Source: Actinomadura meyerae
GTDB taxonomy: Bacteria; Actinomycetota; Actinomycetes; Streptosporangiales; Streptosporangiaceae
DNA: 64,000 nucleotides
Reading direction: 5' to 3'
Assembly (NCBI RefSeq): GCF_900188445.1
Contig: NZ_FZOR01000004.1
Coordinates: 62,001-126,000 of the forward strand
Below the pieces are notes generated by a model. That model did not search any database. It was not told the origin of the DNA and was given only the letters and a program-made list of their open reading frames with translations. Position numbers and translations under genes: made by a program. Shown here piece after piece: positions 16,482 to 24,600 of the stretch. The number at the start of each line of letters is the position of its first letter. Positions within the stretch are counted from its first letter, which is position 1.

Positions 16482-17534
16482 ATGAGACGCGCATGGACGA
16501 TCGGAGCGGTGGCGGCCCTCGTCGCCGGGCTGGCCGCCGCGCCCGCCCGCGCGGACGAGAGCCCCTGGCGGACGGCGGACGCGCCGTGGGGGCTGTGGCC
16601 CGAGAGCGGCCTGAACCAGGTGGCCGCGCTTGGGCCGGGGGACGTCTGGGCGGCCGGGTTCGAGGGCCTGGCCTGCATCGACTGGTCCATCCCCGGCTTC
16701 GGCGCGGGCTCGGTGTGCAGTTCCAACGCGGTCGTCCGCCACTGGAACGGCTCCCGGTGGGAGAACCGCAACCCGCCCGGCGCCTGGAACCTGGAGATCG
16801 GGGACGTCGACGCCTCCTCTCCCGGCAACGTCTGGATCGCCGGCCGCAACGGGAACGGCGGGTACGTCGCCCGCTGGGACGGATCCCGCTGGACGCAGAT
16901 CACGCTGCCCGAGGCGTGCAGGCGCGCGGAGTACCTCCAGCTCGAAGCCGTGGACGACGGCGTCTGGGCCACCAACGGCTGCATCGCCCGCTGGAAGGAC
17001 GGCGCGTGGACGACGTATGACAGCACCATCGGATTCGTCCACCAGACCTTCGCGGTGAGCGACACCGAGCTGTGGGCCGGCGGCAGCCGCCTCGGCCCCT
17101 ACCGGCCCATCGTCGTCCGCTGGGACGGCAAGGAGTGGGTCGACGCGGATGTCCCGGAGGGTTACACCACCCTGCTGGTGGCCGGCCCCGGCCACGTCTG
17201 GGTGCAGGGCCCGGGCAAGAGCGAGCTGATGCACCGCACCGCCGCGGGCTGGACCGCCGCCCCCAAGCCTCCGTCCGCCTACCTCCCGTACCGCCTCGGT
17301 GAGGACGGCTCCCTCTGGACCGGGACGGACCCGAGCAAACCCGGAGCCGTCTTCTACCGCTTCGACGGCGCGCAGTGGCAGACGATCCCGATGCCCGCGC
17401 GGACCGGAACCGGCTCGCGCGAGCGGGGCGGCTTCGACTACACCGCCGTCCCCGGCACGGGCACCGGCATGATCGGCGCCGGGACGGCCCCCGGCGGCGG
17501 CCCCCTGATCATGACGAACCGGCCCGCTTCCTGA
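16482..17534 (+). CDS. Secreted repeat (propeller-like) protein
   Basis: About 350 residues with a signal peptide: MRRAWTIGAVAALVAGLAAA followed by PARADES, a likely AxA cleavage. The mature part has repeated W-D/N-G-x-x-W units (HWNGSRWENR, RWDGSRWTQI, RWKDGAWTTY, RWDGKEWVDA) alternating with G(D/N)VW(A/I)AG strands, as in bacterial beta-propeller or WD-like extracellular proteins. No catalytic motif is visible; a binding or structural role outside the cell is likely. The ATG at 16482 places the signal peptide at the start; the open frame reaches back to 16416. Confidence 0.75.
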   Translation: MRRAWTIGAVAALVAGLAAAPARADESPWRTADAPWGLWPESGLNQVAALGPGDVWAAGFEGLACIDWSIPGFGAGSVCSSNAVVRHWNGSRWENRNPPGAWNLEIGDVDASSPGNVWIAGRNGNGGYVARWDGSRWTQITLPEACRRAEYLQLEAVDDGVWATNGCIARWKDGAWTTYDSTIGFVHQTFAVSDTELWAGGSRLGPYRPIVVRWDGKEWVDADVPEGYTTLLVAGPGHVWVQGPGKSELMHRTAAGWTAAPKPPSAYLPYRLGEDGSLWTGTDPSKPGAVFYRFDGAQWQTIPMPARTGTGSRERGGFDYTAVPGTGTGMIGAGTAPGGGPLIMTNRPAS

Positions 17535-17560
17535 CGTGCGCGGGGGTACTGCGCGCGCGG

Positions 17561-17611
17561 TAGCCGGGCTTTCGTCCGCGCGCAGGAGTCGCGCGCGGCG
17601 GTACCCGGCTA
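17561..17611. other. Nested inverted repeat upstream of histidine kinase gene
   Basis: TAGCCGGG (17561-17568) pairs with CCCGGCTA (17604-17611), and inside it CCGCGCGC (17576-17583) pairs with GCGCGCGG (17591-17598) around a 7-base loop. It ends 10 bases before the kinase ATG, so it could terminate the secreted-protein transcript or act as an operator or 5'-leader hairpin for the two-component genes. Confidence 0.6.
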
Positions 17612-17621
17612 GCGTGCGCGT

Positions 17622-18752
17622 ATGAGCACAGCCATGTCCGGCGTCTGGCGCCGGACCAGAGGGTGGGTGGGCGCGGCCGGGCTGGCCGCGGTGCTGCTGA
17701 TCAGCGCGCTGGCCGAGGAGCCGCCCGGCACCGGCCTCGACGCGCTCGGGTACGCGCTGGTCGTGGTGAGCGGCCTGGTGCCGGCCGCCGGGCGCCGCGC
17801 CCCGATCGCCGTCTTGGCCGTCACCGGACTCTGCGCCGTGGGCTACAAGGCGGTCGGCTTCGACGTGCCCGCCGTCGCGTACCTGGTCGCCGTCTACACC
17901 GCCGTGCGCTCCGGGCACCGGCTCGTCACCCTCGCGGCGAGCGTCGCGCTGCTGCTCGCGCTGCCCGTCGCGGCCATGGCCTCCCCGGCGGACGGGCCGA
18001 TGAGCGAGGCGTTCGCGCAGGCGCGGGGCGTCCTGGAACTGGCCTGGCTGATCGCCGCCGGCGCCGCGGGGGAGGCGCTGCGGCAGGCCGAGCTGCGGGC
18101 CGACGAGGCCGAGCGCACCCGCGAGGAGGCCGCCCGGCTGCGCGCCACCCAGGAGCGCCTGCACATCGCGCGGGAGCTGCACGACTCCCTCACCCACCAG
18201 ATCTCGGTCATCAAGGTGCAGGCCGGCGTCGCCGTCCACCTGGCCCGCAAGAACGGCGAGGAGGTGCCGGAGGCCCTGCTCGCGATCCAGGACGCGGGCC
18301 GCGAGGCGACCCGCGAGCTGCGCGCCACCCTGGAGACGCTGCGGGGCGACGCCGAGCCCGCCGCGCACGGCCTCGACCGCGTCCCGGACCTGGTCGAGCG
18401 CGCGCGGACGACGGGCCTGCGGGCGACGCTGACGATCGAGGGCCGGCGGCACGAGGTGCCCGCCGCGGTCGACCGGACCGCCTACCGGATCGTCCAGGAG
18501 TCGCTCACCAACACCGTCCGGCACGCCTCCGCCGAGACCGCGGCGGTCCGGATCGACTACCGGCCCGGCACCCTCGCCGTCCGCGTCGACGACGACGGCA
18601 AGGCCCGGCCGGGCACGGCCCCGGTGCCGGGCGTCGGGCTGCTCGGGATGCGCGAGCGCGTCACCGCCCTCGGCGGCCGGCTCCGCGCCGAGCCGCGCGA
18701 CGAGGGCGGCTTCAGCGTCCAGGCCGAGTTCCCCGTGGGACGGCCGTCGTGA
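17622..18752 (+). CDS. Sensor histidine kinase (HisKA_3/DesK-like)
   Basis: 376 residues. Four to five hydrophobic helices in the first 140 residues form the membrane sensor. A coiled segment (AELRADEAERTREEAARLRA) leads to the dimerisation helix with the phospho-accepting His in ARELHDSLTHQISVIKVQAG. The HATPase domain shows the N-box QESLTNTVRHASAETAAV, the G1 box RVDDDGKARPG and GVGLLGMRERVTALGG. It should autophosphorylate and pass phosphate to the response regulator encoded by the next gene, whose GTG overlaps this stop codon (GTGA). The signal is unknown. Confidence 0.93.
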   Translation: MSTAMSGVWRRTRGWVGAAGLAAVLLISALAEEPPGTGLDALGYALVVVSGLVPAAGRRAPIAVLAVTGLCAVGYKAVGFDVPAVAYLVAVYTAVRSGHRLVTLAASVALLLALPVAAMASPADGPMSEAFAQARGVLELAWLIAAGAAGEALRQAELRADEAERTREEAARLRATQERLHIARELHDSLTHQISVIKVQAGVAVHLARKNGEEVPEALLAIQDAGREATRELRATLETLRGDAEPAAHGLDRVPDLVERARTTGLRATLTIEGRRHEVPAAVDRTAYRIVQESLTNTVRHASAETAAVRIDYRPGTLAVRVDDDGKARPGTAPVPGVGLLGMRERVTALGGRLRAEPRDEGGFSVQAEFPVGRPS

Positions 18753-19411
18753 TCCGCGTCGTGCTGTGCGACGACCAGTCGCTGCTGCGCCGGGGCTTCC
18801 GCGCGCTGCTCGACGCCGAGGACGACATCGAGGTGGTCGCCGAGGCCGCCGACGGCGCGGAGGGCCTGGAGCAGATCGCCAGGCACCTGCCCGACATCGC
18901 CCTCGTCGACATCCAGATGCCCGTCATGGACGGCATCGAGACGACCCGCCGCATCGCCGCCGACCCGGCGCTGTCCGGCGTGCACGTCGTCATCCTGACC
19001 AACTACGGCCTCCACGAGTACGTCTTCAACGCGCTCCGCGCCGGGGCGGCGGGGTTCCTCGTCAAGGACATCGAGCCGGAGGACCTCCTGCACGCGGTGC
19101 GCGTCGCCGCGCGGGGCGACGCGCTGCTCGCGCCGTCCATCACCCGGATGCTGATCAGCCGCTACGTCGCCCGGCCGCTCGACGCGGACGCCGGCACCGG
19201 GCTGGCGGAGCTGACCAACCGCGAGCGGGAGGCCGTCGCCCTGGCCGCGCACGGCCTCAGCAACGACGAGATCGCCCGGAACATGGTGATCAGCCCGCTG
19301 ACCGCCAAGACCCACATCAACCGGGCGATGACGAAGCTGGGCGCGCGCGACCGCGCCCAGCTCGTCGTCCTCGCCTACGAATCCGGCCTGGTGGCCCCCG
19401 GCGGGCGCTGA
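18749..19411 (+). CDS. NarL/LuxR-family response regulator
   Basis: 220 residues from the GTG overlapping the kinase stop. The receiver domain has the acidic pair in VVLCDDQSLLRRGFRALLDA, the phospho-acceptor Asp in DIALVDIQMPVMDGIET, and the conserved Thr and Lys (VILTNYG; GFLVKD). The LuxR helix-turn-helix is LTNREREAVALAAHGLSNDE followed by IARNMVISPLTAKTHINRAM. It regulates transcription on phosphorylation by the coupled kinase. Possible targets are the adjacent MMPL transporter or itself; this is inference from position only. Confidence 0.93.
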   Translation: MIRVVLCDDQSLLRRGFRALLDAEDDIEVVAEAADGAEGLEQIARHLPDIALVDIQMPVMDGIETTRRIAADPALSGVHVVILTNYGLHEYVFNALRAGAAGFLVKDIEPEDLLHAVRVAARGDALLAPSITRMLISRYVARPLDADAGTGLAELTNREREAVALAAHGLSNDEIARNMVISPLTAKTHINRAMTKLGARDRAQLVVLAYESGLVAPGGR

Positions 19412-19415
19412 GGGC

Positions 19416-21521
19416 TCAGACCGGCACCTCCTCACCGGCCCGCTCGGTCGGCGCCGGCACCGCCGCGCGCCGGCCCGGCATCCACCAGTTCGCCTTGCCG
19501 CACAGCTCCATCACCGCCGGGACGAGCACCATCCGGACCACGGTGGCGTCGATGAGCACCGCGACCGCCATGCCCAGGCCGATCTGCTTGACCGACACGT
19601 CCGGGCCGAGCAGCGAGGTCGTGAACACCGCGACCATGATGGCGGCCGCCGCGGTGATGACCTTGGCGGTCCGGGCCAGCCCCCGCGTCACGGCCGTGCG
19701 GGTGTCGCCGCACCGCTCGTACTCCTCCCGGATCCGCGACACCAGGAAGACCTCGTAGTCCATGGACAGCCCGAACAGCAGCGGGAACATCATCATCGGC
19801 ACCCACGTCGTGACCGGCATCTCGGTCGGGAACCCGATGACCGCGCCGAGCCACCCCCACTGCACCACCGCGACCAGCACGCCGTAGGCGGCACCGATCG
19901 ACAGCAGGTTCAGCACGGCCGCCTGGAGGGCGATCGTGACCGACCGGACCAGCGCGACCAGCAGCACCAGCGACAGCGCGATGACGACGCCGATCATCAG
20001 CGGCAGCCGCGCGCCGACGTCGTCGGAGAAGTCGATCGCGCCCGCGTTCGGCCCGCCGAGGTAGACCCCGTCCGGCAGGACCTCTTCCCGCAGCTCGTGC
20101 ACCAGGTCCGCCGTGGCCTCGTCCTGGTAGCCGGTCTTGGGGAAGGCGATGAAGGTGGCGGCCTTCCCGTCCCGGCTGACCTCCGGCGGCGTGACGTAGG
20201 CGATGCCCTCCCGCGCGCGGACGGCCCCGGCGACGGGACCCAGGTCCGCGTTCCCGGACGCGAAGACCAGCGGCGCACCGAAGCCCGGCCCGAACCCCTC
20301 GGTGAGGATCTCGTGCGCCGCGTAGCTGCTCCGGTCGTGCGGCTGGACGCTGGCGTCCGGCAGGCTCAGCCGCATCGACAGCGCCGGAGCCGCCAGCACC
20401 AGCAGCCCCGCGCCGGCCAGCACCGCGGCGGCCAGCGGCCTGCGCTGCACCGCGCCCGCCCACCGCTCGGCGAGCGGCCGCCGCTCCCGGACCTTGCGCA
20501 CCGCGCCGATCCGGCGCCCGGTGAAGCCGAGGAACGCCGGCGTCAGCGTCACCGCCGCGGCCATCGTGACCAGCACGGTCACCGACGCCGCCACGGCCAC
20601 GCCGGTCATCAGCCGCTGCCCCATGGCGGTCAGCCCCAGCAGCGCGATCACGACGGTCAGCCCGGCGAACAGCACCGCGTGCCCCGCCGTGGTGATGGCC
20701 TTGACCACGGCCCCCTCCGGCTCGGCGCCGTCCGCCAAAGCCTCCTTGTAGCGGGTCACGATGAACAGCGCGTAGTCGATGCCGATGCCGAGCCCGACGA
20801 GCGCCGCGACGAGCACCGTGAAGTCCGGCGACGGCACCAGGTGCCCCACCAGCTTCATCAGGGCGATGCCGCCGGTGATCGCCATCAGCGCGGTCACGAT
20901 CGGCAGGCCCATCGCGACCAGCGACCCGAACGCGATGAACAGGATCACCGCCGCCGCCACCACTCCCACGCTCTCCGCGGGCCCCTGCGGCGGCGTCTCG
21001 GCCTTCTCCGCCATGTCCCCGGCCAGCCCGAGCGCCACACCGCCGCCGGACGCGTCCTTGACCGCGTCCACCAGCGGCTTCACGTCCGACTTCGCCGGGT
21101 CGACGTCCGTCAACGGGACGGTCGTCCGCGCGATCCGCCGGTCCTCGGTCACCAGGCTCGGGTCGTCGTAGGGCGACACGACCGGGCCGGTGACGGGCGA
21201 TGCGTCCAGCTTCGCGACGACCTCCTCCACCGTCCTGCGCGCGGCCGGGTCGTCGATCCCCTTCTCCGCCTTGACCGCCAGCGTGAGCGTGTCGCCCTGC
21301 CGCTCGGGGAAGTGCTTCTCGATCAGCGCCTGCGCCTTGGCGGACCCGGAGTCCCCGCCGGAGAAGTCGTTGTCGGACTGCGCCCCGTACCCGAACCCGG
21401 CGACCGCCGTGGCGATCACCCCGGCCACCCACATCAGCAGCACCAGCCGGCGGCGCCGGTAGCAGAACCGGGCGAGCCTCGCCAGAGCCCCGCCCGGGGC
21501 GGAAGCCTCGATCGGCATCAT
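19416..21521 (-). CDS. MMPL-family RND transporter
   Basis: 701 residues, with two halves each having one helix, a large extracytoplasmic domain and five clustered helices. Recognisable stretches are RRLVLLMWVAGVIATAVAGF (helix 1), GLGIGIDYALFIVTRYKEAL (helix 4 with the Asp-Tyr pair used in proton relay) and FGLSMDYEVFLVSRIREEYE in the second half. MMPL proteins export lipids, peptides or drugs. The start ATG pair at 21521/21518 follows AAGGAG. It is convergent with the response regulator gene, four bases apart. Confidence 0.92.
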   Translation of the reverse strand: MMPIEASAPGGALARLARFCYRRRRLVLLMWVAGVIATAVAGFGYGAQSDNDFSGGDSGSAKAQALIEKHFPERQGDTLTLAVKAEKGIDDPAARRTVEEVVAKLDASPVTGPVVSPYDDPSLVTEDRRIARTTVPLTDVDPAKSDVKPLVDAVKDASGGGVALGLAGDMAEKAETPPQGPAESVGVVAAAVILFIAFGSLVAMGLPIVTALMAITGGIALMKLVGHLVPSPDFTVLVAALVGLGIGIDYALFIVTRYKEALADGAEPEGAVVKAITTAGHAVLFAGLTVVIALLGLTAMGQRLMTGVAVAASVTVLVTMAAAVTLTPAFLGFTGRRIGAVRKVRERRPLAERWAGAVQRRPLAAAVLAGAGLLVLAAPALSMRLSLPDASVQPHDRSSYAAHEILTEGFGPGFGAPLVFASGNADLGPVAGAVRAREGIAYVTPPEVSRDGKAATFIAFPKTGYQDEATADLVHELREEVLPDGVYLGGPNAGAIDFSDDVGARLPLMIGVVIALSLVLLVALVRSVTIALQAAVLNLLSIGAAYGVLVAVVQWGWLGAVIGFPTEMPVTTWVPMMMFPLLFGLSMDYEVFLVSRIREEYERCGDTRTAVTRGLARTAKVITAAAAIMVAVFTTSLLGPDVSVKQIGLGMAVAVLIDATVVRMVLVPAVMELCGKANWWMPGRRAAVPAPTERAGEEVPV

Positions 21522-21538
21522 CGTCTCCTTGAGTCATC

Positions 21539-21553
21539 GGACGTCCAGTCCAA
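21539..21553. promoter_or_regulatory. Palindrome GGACGTCC upstream of MMPL gene
   Basis: GGACGTCC (21539-21546) is a perfect palindrome and on the minus strand is preceded by TTGGAC, giving the string TTGGACTGGACGTCC about 20 bases before the ATG. Similar sites in front of actinobacterial MMPL genes are often operators of TetR-type repressors; no such gene is adjacent. The gap 21522-21693 contains nothing else I can assign. Confidence 0.35.
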
Positions 21554-21693
21554 TGCTCGAGAGCGGACGCCTCCGCGTCGTCGTCCCAGAGCGGTCACTA
21601 TGCGGCTCGCCGTACTGCGCCCGATGTACTCCCGTCGCGGTACGCGCAGGACCCGGACTCAGAAAAAGACCGCACATCCAGCCGTCTGCGGCG

Positions 21694-24600
21694 TCAGCGC
21701 AGGACGATGCGATCGGGAAGACCGTCGATCAAACCCTCCGTCTGAAGCTTCACCAGGTCCTCCGAGAAGGCGCGGGTGATGTCGGGCCCCCTGCGGTTCC
21801 AGCCGAAGAACCGGGCGGTGTGGGTGGTCAGTTCGGTCTCGGTCATGCCGGGGGATTCGCCGATGACGCCGAGCAGCGCCAGCCGCCGTTCCCGGGGCGG
21901 CACCTCGGCGACTCTGCGGAGGACGCCGTCACCGGGTTCGCGGGGAACGGTCTCGCGTCCTCGCAAGGTGATGGTCTCGCCGTCCTGTTCGACGGCCGGA
22001 TCGTGCCTCAGCAGGTCACCGAGCGCCTTGTCGAGGTTGGCGCGGATGCGCGCGCCGAGCCGTTCGACGCCCCAGACCGTCGCCGCCCTCCGGTAGAGGA
22101 CGTCGCGCTGGACGGGCGCCTCGACGTCGAGTACCTCGCGGAAGATGCGCTGGAGCAGGCCGCGCGACTCCGGGACGTGCATCTCGTAGTAGTAGAGGTG
22201 CCCCTCCACACGGGCTCGGCGGTAGCGGGCCGCCCAGCCGCGTTCCTGCTCCTCGGCGGCGGGTTCCATGGTGACCCGGGGTTGCTCCGCCTCCCACGGC
22301 GGCTCGGGGCCGCTCTCGGCCGTGCTCTGCCCATCGCCGGGCTCCGGCTTCTCCGTCATCAGGGCGATGGCCGATTCGACGGCTTCGCGCAGCCGTGCCT
22401 CGGCCTCGGGCCGGTTGCGGTACCAGTCGGTCCCCCAGATGCGGTACAGCTTCCACCCGAGGCCGCGCAGCACTTCCTCCCGCAGGCGGTCGCGGTCCCT
22501 CGCCGCCTTGGACGAGTGGTACATGGCGCCGTCGCACTCGATGCCCAGGGCGAACCGGCCCGGCAGGGCTGGGTGGCGCACCGCCATGTCGATCCGGTAG
22601 CCGCCGACGCCCACCTGCGGCTGGACGTCGTATCCCCAGTCCCTCAGCACGTCGAGCACCGACTCTTCGAACGGGCTCTCGGGCGCCGCGTCGTCGGCGA
22701 GCGGTCCCTGCTCCAGGACGGCGGGTCCGTGCTCGGCGTAGTCGAGGTAGCGCTTGAAATGGTCGAGGCTCCGGTTGGTGCCCTCGCGGATCTCGGAACC
22801 GGAGATCGAGGAGATGACCTCGACACGGCGGCGGGCGCGGGTCACGGCGACGTTGAGCCGCCGCCAGCCGTTCTCCCGGTTGAGGGGCCCGAACGCCATG
22901 GTGAGCCGCCCGTCCGGGCCGCGCCCGTATCCGACGGAGATGATGACGACGTCCCGCTCGTCGCCCTGGACGGTCTCCAGATTCTTGACGAAGAACCCGT
23001 TGAGGCGATCCTCGGCGAAGAATCGTTCGAGTTCGGGATGGCCGGCGCGGGCCCGTTCCACCGCGTCCTCGATGGCGTGCGCCTGGGCGTCCGACATCGC
23101 CACCACGCCGAGGCTCAGGTGGGGCCGGGTCCGGTAGTGGTGCAGGACGCGTTCGGCGACGGCGTCCGCCTCGATGGGGTTGCGGCGGCTGCGCCCGCGC
23201 TCGTAGACGCCAGGGACCTTGGTGAAGGTGACCCCGACGTCGTCACCGGACTCGAACGCCCCGGGGAAGGTCACCAGGCCGCCGCCGTAGAACCGGCGGT
23301 TGCTGAAGGCGATGAGCCCTTCGTGCCGGCTGCGGTAGTGCCAGGACAGCGGCAGGCTGCGGATGAGGCCGCTGCCCTTGCACATGTCGAGGAGCGAATC
23401 GAAGGAGTCGGGGACGTCCTCGTCGTACTCGTCGTCGCCCGAGTCGTCGCTCTGGGCGAAGAAGTCCGTCGGTGGCAGCTGCTTCTGGTCGCCGGCCACG
23501 ATGAGCGAGTCGCCGCGGTAGACGCAGTTGACCGCGTCCTGGGGGAGCACCTGCGACGCCTCGTCGAAGATGACGACGTCGAAGCGGTATCCGGGCGGCA
23601 GGAACTGGCTGACCGTCAGCGGGCTCATCATGAAGCAGGGCTTCACCAGCGGGACGATGTCGGGCGTCCGGTCGAGCAGCGTCCGCACGGGCATGTGCCT
23701 GCTCTTCTTCTCCGCCTCCCGCTGGATGACGGCGGCCTGCCCGACGTTGGGCCGGGGGCGGCGCGCGTTGCATGCCTCGATCACCTGGGCGTGGGCGTTG
23801 GCGACCAGGGCCCGGTCCAGGTCGCGGAACAGCTCGACCAGCTTGTCGCGCTCGACGGCCCGGACGGGCGTGAGCCGCGAGTCGGCGGCCATGGTCTGCT
23901 CCGCCCACGCTTCGAGGACGGCCCGTTCGGTGGCCCGCGAGAAGACCGCGCCGTCCAGCCCCTTCTCGGCGGCCCTGACGATCAGCCCGTCGAGCCCGTG
24001 GCGGCGGAGGACTTCGCGGGCGTCGCGGAAGGAGCGCCACTCGTCGGGGCCGGACCGGTCCGCGGCGAACCGGTCGGTGAGTTCGGCGAAGGCCTCGGGG
24101 GTGCCGGTGAGCCCGGCCTGCAGGGCGGGGCGCCGCGAGGCGCCGAAGAGCTGGACGAAGTCCGTGGCTGCGGCGCGGAACGCGCTCCACGCCGTGCGCA
24201 GTTCTTCATCTGGACCCGACGAAAGGAGCGCGCGGGCCGCCCGCTCCGGCATGGGCTCGTCAGATGACCGCACGCCAGCGACCCAGTCGAGCGCAGCGCC
24301 GAGAGCCGTCGGGTCCGTGTCCAGTCCGGCGTAGAGAGGGCCGAGCAGCTGCTCGTCGCCGGCCCTGCGGGCCAGGAACGCCTCGCGTTCGGCGCGCACC
24401 GCCTCCACCCGGGCGGCTATGCGGCGCGCCTGGCCGAACGTGAGCGGTCCGGAGGCGGCGAGCACCGGCTGCACGGCGGCGATGAGATCCGCTCCCACCG
24501 CCAGCGGCCCGAGGTGGGCCGTGTACCAGGCCGCGGCGTCGGCGAGGGTCCCGGTGGCGAGTCGCGGCCGCCCGCCGGGCTGGGGCGCCGGGACGAGTGT

